The notes beneath the pieces are model-generated. The model ran no database searches. It saw only the letters and a list, made by a program, of their open reading frames with translations, and had not been told where the DNA came from. Made by a program: the position numbers and the translations under genes. Shown piece after piece: positions 1 through 5,435 of a stretch of 7,752 nt of DNA. Position 1 is the stretch's first letter. Each line of letters starts with the position of its first letter. The stretch is taken from assembly GCA_016791285.1 (NCBI GenBank), contig JAEUMX010000375.1:1-7752 (forward strand), given 5' to 3'. Source of the DNA: Burkholderiales bacterium (GTDB lineage Bacteria > Pseudomonadota > Gammaproteobacteria > Burkholderiales > JAEUMW01).

Positions 1-126
1 GTACCGGCCAAACGCGTCCACCTGGTTCTCGTGAACGGCTACCACGTGCCGCCGGGCGCGTACGCGGCAACGACGCTCCAGGACGGCGATGTCGCCGCCA
101 TCTGGCCACCCGTGGCCGGCGGGTGA
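1..126 (+). CDS. MoaD/ThiS-like sulfur carrier protein, C-terminal part (5' end outside window)
   Basis: Reading frame 1 is open from the first base and stops with TGA at 124-126, giving 41 residues. It contains LVLVNG, then LQDGD, and ends IWPPVAGG. This is the C-terminal half of the beta-grasp ubiquitin-like fold of MoaD/ThiS: a strand with a 'VNG' turn, the conserved DGD loop, and a terminal Gly-Gly. In this family the terminal Gly is adenylated and thiocarboxylated, and it donates sulfur to molybdopterin (MoaD) or thiazole (ThiS). The 'PPVAGG' ending favours the MoaD side. A stand-alone MoaD-like gene away from other moa genes is often linked to a molybdenum or tungsten enzyme operon, for example aldehyde:ferredoxin oxidoreductase; that partner is inferred and not visible here. 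The next gene starts within about 10-35 nt, so co-transcription is likely. Confidence 0.8.
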   Translation, partial: VPAKRVHLVLVNGYHVPPGAYAATTLQDGDVAAIWPPVAGG

Positions 127-136
127 AGCGGCGACG

Positions 137-424
137 GTGACTGCTTCCGTCGTTCGCCGCATGAGCATCAGCCGCAGCGAGTTCTTCCGCACGCTCCCCG
201 ACGCCCTCGGCGCGGGCGCTTTCGGCGTATCCGGCGATCGGGTCACGGTCCAGGCGCGCGGGCGCCGTCTCGATGTCCTGTTCCGCGAAGAGGCGCCGCT
301 GCGCATCGCTTCGCTCACGCTGCCGTCGGCGCAAGTCGAACTTCGTTTCGAAGGTTACGTCGAAGCGGAGATGGCGGCGGCGCTGGAGCGCTTCGATCTT
401 TATTTCCGACGCGGCGGTGGCTAG
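137..424 (+). CDS. Small protein of unknown function downstream of the MoaD-like gene
   Basis: I do not recognise this gene. The frame encodes about 95 residues from GTG 137, or 87 from ATG 161 (MSISRSEFF...). GTG 137 is preceded by GGTGA (122-126) at a 10-nt spacing, whereas ATG 161 has no visible Shine-Dalgarno, so 137 is preferred; the conserved part probably begins near 161. An ATG at 89 is also in frame, but it would overlap the conserved MoaD C-terminus. The protein is soluble, with no signal peptide, membrane segment or metal-binding Cys/His cluster. It looks alpha/beta: an N-terminal helix (SEFFRTLPDAL), several amphipathic strands (VTVQARGRRLDVLF, VELRFEGY), a C-terminal helix and an RRGGG tail. 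Its position immediately after the sulfur carrier suggests a role with that enzyme system. Its stop codon (422-424) interlocks with that of the convergent LysR gene. Confidence 0.65.
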   Translation: MTASVVRRMSISRSEFFRTLPDALGAGAFGVSGDRVTVQARGRRLDVLFREEAPLRIASLTLPSAQVELRFEGYVEAEMAAALERFDLYFRRGGG

Positions 425-1317
425 ACGTTCTTGAAGATGCGCTCGCGCGCGGCCTGCGTGATCGCCAGAACGCAAGGATGAGTGAGCCGGCGCTCGACGG
501 AGATCGCGAAGTATTCCGCGACGACGTCGGGCGTCTCGCCGAGGGCGATGGCGCCATGACGGGTTACCATCTCGTCACGGAGGATGGATGGCGCGACGAA
601 CACGCCGACACCGGCCTCGCCAAACGCAACCATGAGCGAACTGCCGTCGAATTCGCCCACGAAGGTTGGATGCAGCCGCCGCTGGCTCAACCACCGCACG
701 AGCTTGCCGCGCAACGCCGAGTCCTCGCGGGGCAGCAGCATGGGAACGCCGTTGAGGCATTCGGGGAAGGGGCCGCGACAGCGCTGTGCCAGTTCACCGC
801 TCGCAAAGAACGTGAGGGGGGATTCGCCGAGCCGGTGATTGTAGGCGCGCACGTCGACCGACGGCGGGATCGGCGAATCCGAGAGGACGAGATCGAGACG
901 ATGCACTGCCAGTTCCGAGAGAAGAACGTCGAGCTTCCACTCCGGACACACGATGCGCACCGGATCGGGCATGCGCGTCGCGGGCTCCAGCAGCCGATAG
1001 GCGAGAGATTCGGGCATGGCGTCCGAGACGCCGACGCGGAACTCGGATGGCCGCCCTTGCGGGTGCAGGCGGATCAGCGCCTCCAGCTCCGATTTCAAGG
1101 AGAAGATCTCCTTCGCGTAGCCGAGCGCGAAGCGGCCCGCCTCCGTCAACTCGAGCCGGCGCCCGCTGCGCGCGAAGAGTTCCGTCTTGAGGTCCTGCTC
1201 CAGGAGCTGAATCTGGCCGCTGATGGTCTGCGGCGTCAGGTGGAGCTCCTCGCTCGCGCGCGCCACGCTCCCGCTGGTAGCGACTTTCCAGAAGTAAAAG
1301 AGATGCTTGAGATTCAT
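421..1317 (-). CDS. nhaR: LysR-family transcriptional regulator, NhaR-like
   Basis: A 298-residue DNA-binding regulator of normal LysR length. Residues 1-60 form the winged HTH: MNLKHLFYFW at the N-terminus, then GSVARASEELHLTPQTISGQ (recognition helix region, about 16-35) and the wing ARSGRRLELTEAG. Residues about 92-295 form the periplasmic-binding-protein-like effector domain. The start 'xLKHLFYFWKVA', LTPQTISGQ, LDLVLSDSPI (141-150), VPMLLP and VGEFDGSSLMVAFG are hallmarks of the NhaR subgroup, which in Escherichia coli activates the Na+/H+ antiporter gene nhaA and stress genes. No antiporter gene is in this window, so the target is unknown. It is divergent from the HPF-like gene (119 nt apart) and convergent with the small gene at 137-424, so either could be regulated by it. 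No clear Shine-Dalgarno precedes ATG 1317, but the N-terminus fits the family. Confidence 0.9.
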   Translation of the reverse strand: MNLKHLFYFWKVATSGSVARASEELHLTPQTISGQIQLLEQDLKTELFARSGRRLELTEAGRFALGYAKEIFSLKSELEALIRLHPQGRPSEFRVGVSDAMPESLAYRLLEPATRMPDPVRIVCPEWKLDVLLSELAVHRLDLVLSDSPIPPSVDVRAYNHRLGESPLTFFASGELAQRCRGPFPECLNGVPMLLPREDSALRGKLVRWLSQRRLHPTFVGEFDGSSLMVAFGEAGVGVFVAPSILRDEMVTRHGAIALGETPDVVAEYFAISVERRLTHPCVLAITQAARERIFKNV

Positions 1318-1349
1318 TCGCAGGTTGGGGGATAGCTCGATAAAGACGA

Positions 1350-1368
1350 ATTACTGGGCTCAAATAAT
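1350..1368. promoter_or_regulatory. Dyad ATTA-N11-TAAT, possible LysR-type operator
   Basis: In the gap between the divergent nhaR-like and HPF-like genes, ATTA (1350-1353) and TAAT (1365-1368) form an inverted repeat separated by 11 bases. LysR regulators usually bind AT-rich dyads of about this geometry near their own divergent promoter. The arms are only 4 bp and the match to the classical T-N11-A rule is not exact, so this is a candidate only. Confidence 0.25.
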
Positions 1369-1372
1369 CGAC

Positions 1373-1401
1373 TTTACCTGATGACTTGGGTTCCGTAGAT
1401 T
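1373..1401 (+). promoter_or_regulatory. Candidate sigma-70 promoter of the HPF-like/yccA unit
   Basis: TTTACC at 1373-1378 matches the -35 consensus at 4 of 6 positions. After a 17-bp spacer, TAGATT at 1396-1401 matches the -10 consensus at 4 of 6 positions. Transcription would start near 1408, leaving a leader of roughly 30 nt before ATG 1437. The hexamers are weak and have not been scored against background. Confidence 0.35.
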
Positions 1402-1405
1402 ACGG
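1393..1405. promoter_or_regulatory. Inverted repeat CCGTA-GAT-TACGG over the candidate -10
   Basis: CCGTA (1393-1397) and TACGG (1401-1405) are perfect inverted arms around GAT. The dyad covers the candidate -10 element, where a repressor could block polymerase. The regulator is unknown and the arms are short. Confidence 0.25.
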
Positions 1406-1423
1406 TTGTTGTCGTCACGAGAA

Positions 1424-1428
1424 GGAGG
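1424..1428 (+). promoter_or_regulatory. Shine-Dalgarno GGAGG of the HPF-like gene
   Basis: GGAGG lies 8 nt before ATG 1437 and 14 nt before the in-frame ATG 1443. The spacing favours 1437 as the start. Confidence 0.75.
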
Positions 1429-1436
1429 AAACATCC

Positions 1437-1790
1437 ATGAGGATGGAGATTCAGGCACGCCGTTTCGCCCTTACCGAGGGGCTGCGGCAGCACGTCATCC
1501 GTCGCATCGAATACGCCCTGCGGTCCTTCCGCATCTGGGTGGATCGGGTGGAGGTGCAGGTGGGAGACGTGAACGGGCCGCGCGGCGGCGCCGACAAGTT
1601 CTGCCGGGTGATGGTGCGGTTGCCGCAACTTCCGGCACTGGTGGTGCGCGATCTTGGCGCCGATCTGTACACCGTGATCAGCTCCGCCGCGGAGCGCACT
1701 GGGCACACGCTGGGCCGCCGCATGAATCAGCGCATACGGACGAAGCGCCGGCTCGGCATGCGGCGGGCGTCGCGCCTCCAGTTCGCGTGA
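1437..1790 (+). CDS. HPF/RaiA-family ribosome-associated (hibernation) protein, short form
   Basis: A 117-residue protein of the ribosomal S30AE / sigma-54 modulation family. Members bind the decoding centre of the 30S subunit and silence ribosomes during starvation, cold or stationary phase. The sequence begins MRMEIQARRFALTEGLRQHV, the family's first strand and helix. It continues with WVDRVEVQVGDVNGPRGG (34-51), where DVNGPRGG-x-DK-x-C is the hallmark of a proteobacterial subgroup, then strand CRVMVRLP and helix DLYTVISSAAERTGHTL (76-92). The tail (about 94-117) is very basic, suited to rRNA contact. It lacks the long C-terminal dimerisation domain of long HPF, so it is a short HPF or YfiA-like form; the two cannot be separated by eye. 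A strong Shine-Dalgarno precedes it, and yccA follows after 35 nt, so the two are probably one transcript. Confidence 0.88.
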   Translation: MRMEIQARRFALTEGLRQHVIRRIEYALRSFRIWVDRVEVQVGDVNGPRGGADKFCRVMVRLPQLPALVVRDLGADLYTVISSAAERTGHTLGRRMNQRIRTKRRLGMRRASRLQFA

Positions 1791-1825
1791 AGCTGCGTCC
1801 ATAGCCTTTCGTCACAGGAGACTCC

Positions 1826-2503
1826 ATGAGTACATCACGCGTTACCGTAATGCGCCAGCCCGCGGACTCGATTTCGACGGCGCTGGCGGGCAACCGGGTC
1901 CTGCGCAACACCTACTGGCTGCTGGGGCTCACGCTCGCCTTCAGCGCCTTGGTGGCCGGGGCGTCGGCGGCTCTCAAGCTGCCCCATCCGGGGCTCGTCG
2001 TCACGCTGGTCGGCTACTTCGGGCTGCTCTATCTGACTTCGCGCTTCCGCGACCGCGCGCTCGGACTCGCCTTCGTGTTCGCGCTCACGGGCTTCATGGG
2101 ATACACCCTCGGACCCATCGTGAGCGCCTACCTGGCGTTGCCGAACGGACACCAGATCGTGATGACCGCGATGGGTGGCACCGCTGCGACGTTCCTGGGG
2201 CTGTCCGCCTACGCGCTGGTGAGCAGGAAGGACTTCAGCTTCATGGGAGGCTTTCTCTTCGCCGGCATCCTGGTCGCCTTCCTCGCAGGTCTGGCGGCGA
2301 TCTTCTTCGCGATGCCCGCGCTGTCGCTGGCCGTGTCGGCAGTATTCGTCCTCCTGATGGCCGGGCTCATCCTCTTCGAAACGAGCAACATCATTCACGG
2401 CGGTGAGACGAACTACATCATGGCCACCGTGAGCCTGTACGTCGCGATCTACAACCTCTTCCTGAGTCTGATGCACCTGCTGGGATTCACCAGCGGCGAC
2501 TGA
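1826..2503 (+). CDS. yccA: Bax inhibitor-1/YccA family inner-membrane protein
   Basis: A 225-residue integral membrane protein with about seven hydrophobic segments (roughly residues 30-48, 57-71, 79-101, 111-131, 142-162, 166-185 and 200-220) after a soluble tail of about 27 residues. The C-terminal signature LFETSNIIHGGETNYIMA (183-200), followed by TVSLYVAIYNLFLSL, is characteristic of the BI-1 family (TMBIM/UPF0005), YccA branch. In E. coli YccA is a substrate and modulator of the membrane protease FtsH. BI-1 relatives such as Bacillus YetJ are pH-sensitive Ca2+ leak channels using two aspartates; here the first position is Glu185 and the second Asp is absent, as in YccA proteins. The start is supported by AGGAG at 1816-1820, 5 nt upstream. 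It lies 35 nt after the HPF-like gene in the same direction, so it is probably co-transcribed as a stress-response gene. Confidence 0.9.
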   Translation: MSTSRVTVMRQPADSISTALAGNRVLRNTYWLLGLTLAFSALVAGASAALKLPHPGLVVTLVGYFGLLYLTSRFRDRALGLAFVFALTGFMGYTLGPIVSAYLALPNGHQIVMTAMGGTAATFLGLSAYALVSRKDFSFMGGFLFAGILVAFLAGLAAIFFAMPALSLAVSAVFVLLMAGLILFETSNIIHGGETNYIMATVSLYVAIYNLFLSLMHLLGFTSGD

Positions 2504-2551
2504 GCGCGATGCCTACCATGGCGCGGAGGAGCGGGGGGTGATGACTCGTCT

Positions 2552-2650
2552 CGGCTAGCTGGACCGCGCCGCCCGCCGCGAGGGGAGGCGCTCGCGGCGG
2601 GCGCGCGCTTCTTCCTCCAGTTTCACAACCTCCTGATCTACGTGCTGTAA
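2552..2650 (+). pseudogene. Remnant of a cation-transporting P-type ATPase N-terminus
   Basis: A frame open from the yccA stop to TAA 2648-2650 contains no usable start codon. From about 2552 its translation reads R-L-A-G-P-R-R-P-P-R-G-E, and near the end ARFFLQFHNLLIYVL followed by the stop. The 'F-L-x-Q-F-x-N-x-L-I-Y-V-L' string is the entry to transmembrane segment 1 of PMA/SERCA-type cation ATPases, preceded in those proteins by an 'N-R-L-P' and Arg/Pro-rich linker, as seen here. Only about 30 codons remain of a protein usually near 900 residues, and everything after TM1 is missing. The universal stress gene begins 6 nt after the stop, so a deletion joined the two. Identification rests on motif memory without alignment. 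Confidence 0.5.
2570..2603 (+). repeat. GC-rich 13-bp inverted repeat (hairpin) between yccA and usp
   Basis: CGCCCGCCGCGAG (2570-2582) pairs perfectly with CTCGCGGCGGGCG (2591-2603) around an 8-nt loop. RNA from either strand would fold very stably. On the + strand it is followed by a mixed C/T stretch (CTTCTTCCTCC), not a clean U-run, so it is at best an imperfect terminator for the HPF-yccA transcript. It lies within the P-type ATPase remnant and may partly be a by-product of Arg/Pro/Ala-rich coding sequence. Confidence 0.45.
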
Positions 2651-2655
2651 GAACC

Positions 2656-3552
2656 ATGGAGCCGTTCAAGACCATACTTTGTGCCACGGATCTCTCGGTG
2701 CCGGCGCGCCACGCTGCCGCCCGCGCTTGCAGGCTTGCGGGCGAGGTCGGCGCCGCGGTGACCCTGATCCACGTGCTCAACCGGGGCACGCTCGACGAAC
2801 TGCGTGCCCTGCTCGGAATGCAGGCGGAAGCAGTCGAGCAGCACCTCGTCGAGCGCGCACGCGCCGATCTCAACGATGTCGCCGCAAGTATCGGTGCCAC
2901 GCCCGGCGTCGCGACGAAGTTGCACGTGGCCACCGGCGCCGTCCCGCGCGAGGTGCTGGACCATGCGGACGGAATCAGCGCCGACTTGCTGGTGCTCGGT
3001 GCGCGCGGCGAGAGCTTCGTGCGGCACCTGCTGCTCGGCTCGACCGCCGAGCGATTGCTGCGCAGGGCGGGCCGCCCGATGCTGGTCGTCAAGCAAAGAC
3101 CCGTCGACTGCTACCGATGCGTGCTGGTTCCAGTGGATTTCTCACCCTGGTCGCGCGGCTCGCTGAACGTCGCACGTGCGATCGCGCCGCGCGCCGAGCT
3201 GGTCCTCCTGCACGCCTTCAACGTCCCGTTCGAGGGCAAACTGCGCTTTGCCGGCGTGGAAGAGGAGAGCATCAATCGGTACCGCATCGAGGCGAAGCAG
3301 GCCGCCCTGCAGCAGCTTACGTGGCTCGCCGCCGACGCCGGTCTCGATCCAGGCGCCACGCGCTTCTCGGTTCTGCAGGGGGATGCATCGCGCCACGTCG
3401 TGGAACAGGAGCAGGAACAGGACTGCGACCTGATCGTTTTGGGCAAGCATGGCCGGAACGCCGTCGAGGAGCTGTTGCTCGGCAGCGTGACCAAGCACGT
3501 GCTGGCGGAGTCGAACTGCGACGTCGTGGTTTCGTCGCAGCAGGCGAGCTGA
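2656..3552 (+). CDS. Universal stress protein, tandem UspA domains
   Basis: A 298-residue cytosolic protein with two UspA (PF00582) alpha/beta domains, about 1-147 and 152-294. Each begins with the typical first strand and Asp (KTILCATDLS, D12; CVLVPVDFS, D161). Each carries the complete nucleotide-binding motif G-2x-G-9x-G-S: G115, G118, G128-S129 in the first and G263, G266, G276-S277 in the second. Both halves are therefore predicted to bind ATP. Each closes with the usual final strand (RPMLVVK; CDVVVSS). Tandem USPs are common in facultative or anaerobic proteobacteria and act in survival of energy stress, hypoxia and starvation; exact roles vary. It follows yccA by 152 nt, with the P-type ATPase remnant between. 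There is no clear Shine-Dalgarno before ATG 2656. Its stop sits in a hairpin shared with the convergent ABC ATPase gene. Confidence 0.92.
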   Translation: MEPFKTILCATDLSVPARHAAARACRLAGEVGAAVTLIHVLNRGTLDELRALLGMQAEAVEQHLVERARADLNDVAASIGATPGVATKLHVATGAVPREVLDHADGISADLLVLGARGESFVRHLLLGSTAERLLRRAGRPMLVVKQRPVDCYRCVLVPVDFSPWSRGSLNVARAIAPRAELVLLHAFNVPFEGKLRFAGVEEESINRYRIEAKQAALQQLTWLAADAGLDPGATRFSVLQGDASRHVVEQEQEQDCDLIVLGKHGRNAVEELLLGSVTKHVLAESNCDVVVSSQQAS

Positions 3553-3577
3553 GCCGGGAGCGCGCGGCGCGGCTCAG
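3549..3577. terminator. Candidate bidirectional terminator hairpin between usp and the ABC ATPase gene
   Basis: CTGAGCCG (3549-3556) and CGGCTCAG (3570-3577) form a perfect 8-bp stem around a 13-nt GC-rich loop. The stem contains both stop codons: TGA 3550-3552 of usp and, on the other strand, TGA 3576-3574 of the ATPase gene. Its position between convergent genes 21 nt apart suits a two-way terminator. There is no U-tract on either side, so intrinsic termination would be weak. Confidence 0.4.
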
Positions 3578-4401
3578 TGCCAAGTCGGAGCCGGCCGCGG
3601 TCGGCTTCCCGTGCGCAGTCCGGCAAGCCCGGGTACACAGAGTTGCGAGGCACGTCCGTCCGCGAGCGTTGCCGTCACCACCTCCACCTCGACGCCGTAG
3701 AGCCGCTTGAGATTGTCGTGGGTGATGACTTCACCCGGGCGACCCGTCGCCAGGATGCGCCCATCGCGCAGCATCACCACGCGTTCGGCGCACAGGAAGG
3801 CGTGGTCGGGATCGTGCGTCGAGAACAGCACGCCGATGCCGCGCTCGGCGAGCGCACGCAGCTGATCCAGCACGCGCAGCTGATTGCCGAAATCGAGGCT
3901 CGCCGTCGGCTCGTCGAGGAGCAGCAGCTCTGCCTCCTGGGCGAGAGCGCGGGCGATGAGGGTGAGCTGGCGTTCGCCGCCGCTCACCTCGGTGTACACG
4001 CGGTCGGCGAGGTGGCCGATGCCGAGCGTGGCGAGCGCGGTGTCGGCCGCCGCGCGATCGCGGTGCGACGGCGCCGCGAACGCGCCGACATGCGCGGTGC
4101 GGCCCATGAGCACGATCTCGCGCACGGTGAACGCGAACTGCGCTGCGTGCGCCTGGGGCACGTAACCGACCACCCGCGCCACGTTGCGGCGCGACCAGTC
4201 CTGCAGCGGCCGGCCGCCTAGCGCGATGTGGCCCGCCTGAACAGGGAGCAGGCCGAGCAAGGTGCGGAACAGGGTGGTCTTGCCGCCGCCGTTGGGACCC
4301 AGGACGCAGACGATTTCGCCCGCCGTCAGGGCAACCTCGACATCGCTGCCGATGATGCGGCCGGGATAGCCGTACGACAGCGCCTCGGCGCGCAGTTCCA
4401 T
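3574..4401 (-). CDS. ABC transporter ATP-binding protein, FecE/BtuD type (MolC-like)
   Basis: A 275-residue ATPase that powers import through the permease encoded just upstream. All motifs are present: Walker A GPNGGGKT (35-42), Q-loop with Gln83 (GYVPQ), signature SGGERQ (140-145), Walker B LLLLDEP (159-165, catalytic Glu164), D-loop SLD (168-170) and switch His196 (FSTHDP). Length and layout match ATPases of BtuCD/FhuC-type importers (COG1120). The frame is open far upstream, but ATG 4401 is chosen because it overlaps the permease stop as TGATG, giving a normal N-terminus (MELRAEALSYGYPG) and translational coupling. Substrate cannot be read from this subunit; context with a molbindin and a PBP-like regulator suggests molybdate/tungstate, as for Haemophilus MolBCA. 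Siderophore, haem or cobalamin remain alternatives. Its 3' end converges on usp. Confidence 0.92.
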   Translation of the reverse strand: MELRAEALSYGYPGRIIGSDVEVALTAGEIVCVLGPNGGGKTTLFRTLLGLLPVQAGHIALGGRPLQDWSRRNVARVVGYVPQAHAAQFAFTVREIVLMGRTAHVGAFAAPSHRDRAAADTALATLGIGHLADRVYTEVSGGERQLTLIARALAQEAELLLLDEPTASLDFGNQLRVLDQLRALAERGIGVLFSTHDPDHAFLCAERVVMLRDGRILATGRPGEVITHDNLKRLYGVEVEVVTATLADGRASQLCVPGLAGLRTGSRPRPAPTWH

Positions 4402-5435
4402 CACCAGGCCCGCTTCGACTTTGCCAGCAGCCAGAGGAAGAGCGGCGTGCCGAGCACGGCCGTCAGCACGCCCGGCGGCACCTCGAGCGTTGCCACGGTG
4501 CGCGCGAGCGTGTCCACGCCCAGCATGAACCCGGCCCCCAGAATCATGGTCATCGGCAGCATGCGCGCGAAGCCGGGGCCCACCAGCATGCGCGCGGCAT
4601 GGGGTACGAGCAGTCCGATCCAGCCGATGATGCCCGAGATCGCCACACTCGCCGCGGTGATGAGGGTTGCGGCGCAGACCACCGCGAGGCGCAGCCGGGT
4701 CGTCTCGACGCCGAGCGCGCGCGCCTCGTCGTCCGGCAGGGTGAGCAGGTTCATGCGCCAGCGCAGCAGCACCAGCGGCACGAGCCCCAGCAGCACCGTC
4801 GGCACGACGACCGCCAGATCGGCCGGACTCGTGGACGCGAGGCTGCCGAGCAGCCAGAACGTGATCGCCGGCAGCTGGTTGTACGGGTCGGCGAGGTACT
4901 TGAGCAGAGAAACGCACGAGCCCAGGAGCGTACCGATGACCACGCCGGCCAGGATCAGCGTGAGCAGCGGATCGCGCCCGCGCAAGGACGCGCCGATCGC
5001 ATATACCAGCGTCACCGCCCCGAGCCCGCCGGCGAACGCCAGGGCCTGGATGCCGATCAAGCCCCACGACAGGAAGATGGCAAGCGCGGCACCGAGTGCG
5101 GCGCCGGAGGACACGCCGAGGATGTCGGGCGAGACCAGAGGATTGCGGAACATGCCCTGGTACGCCGCGCCGGCGGCGGCAAGCGCCGCTCCCACGACGA
5201 GCGCCGCCAGCACCCGCGGCCCGCGCACCTGGTAGATGACCGTTTCGACCGTCGCGGGAACCGGGCGGCTCGTGCCGGTGAGCTTGCCGATGGTTGCGGC
5301 ATAGAGATCGCCCACGCTCACCGGGAAGCGTCCCACCGCGAACGCCAGCACGACGAGCGCGGCGAGCCCCAAGAGCGGGAGCGTATAGCGCCCCAGGCTC
5401 CCGAGCCGCAGCGTGTCGAATGCGTGGGCCGTCAT
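4401..5435 (-). CDS. ABC transporter permease, FecCD/BtuC family (MolB-like)
   Basis: A 344-residue inner-membrane permease of the FecCD family (PF01032), normal length, with about ten hydrophobic segments expected for BtuC-like homodimers. Recognisable blocks are RGPRVLAALVVGAALAAAG (71-89) and YQGMFRNPLVSPDILGVSSG (92-111), both near-diagnostic. Others are PAITFWLLGSLA (189-200), the coupling region LPDDEARALGVET (233-245) that docks the ATPase, and GIIGWIGLLVPHAARMLVG (268-286). It would pass substrate from the periplasmic binding protein to the cytoplasm. ATG 5435 overlaps the binding-protein stop by four bases (ATGA, 5432-5435), and its own stop overlaps the ATPase start. Subunits should thus be made in ratio. 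Family members carry vitamin B12, ferric siderophores, haem or, in the MolB branch, molybdate/tungstate; the neighbourhood favours the last. Confidence 0.93.
   Translation of the reverse strand: MTAHAFDTLRLGSLGRYTLPLLGLAALVVLAFAVGRFPVSVGDLYAATIGKLTGTSRPVPATVETVIYQVRGPRVLAALVVGAALAAAGAAYQGMFRNPLVSPDILGVSSGAALGAALAIFLSWGLIGIQALAFAGGLGAVTLVYAIGASLRGRDPLLTLILAGVVIGTLLGSCVSLLKYLADPYNQLPAITFWLLGSLASTSPADLAVVVPTVLLGLVPLVLLRWRMNLLTLPDDEARALGVETTRLRLAVVCAATLITAASVAISGIIGWIGLLVPHAARMLVGPGFARMLPMTMILGAGFMLGVDTLARTVATLEVPPGVLTAVLGTPLFLWLLAKSKRAW

Noticed and set aside
89..136. ATG 89 as the start of the small unknown gene
   Set aside because: It would overlap the conserved DGD...PPVAGG end of the MoaD-like protein, and the apparent AGGA site is part of those conserved codons.
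478..1335. Long open frame on the + strand opposite the LysR gene
   Set aside because: Arg/Glu/Gln-rich composition with no recognisable fold. The opposite strand gives a complete NhaR-like protein with all family motifs, so this is an antisense shadow of GC-rich coding DNA.
1318..1436. FNR/ANR box (TTGAT-N4-ATCAA) upstream of the stress genes
   Set aside because: The nearest resemblance, on the minus strand near 1350-1363, matches only one half-site.
2679..3710. 343-codon + strand frame overlapping the universal stress gene
   Set aside because: Arg/Ala-rich low-quality translation in the +2 frame of a clear tandem USP gene; it also runs on antisense into the ABC ATPase gene.
4402..5067. 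Upstream extension of the ABC ATPase frame (about 220 extra residues)
   Set aside because: The added part is a frame-shifted shadow of the permease. The ATPase domain begins normally at ATG 4401, which overlaps the permease stop.
4228..5235. Long + strand frame opposite the permease
   Set aside because: Ser/Arg/Ala-rich antisense shadow of a convincing FecCD permease; no motif of its own.
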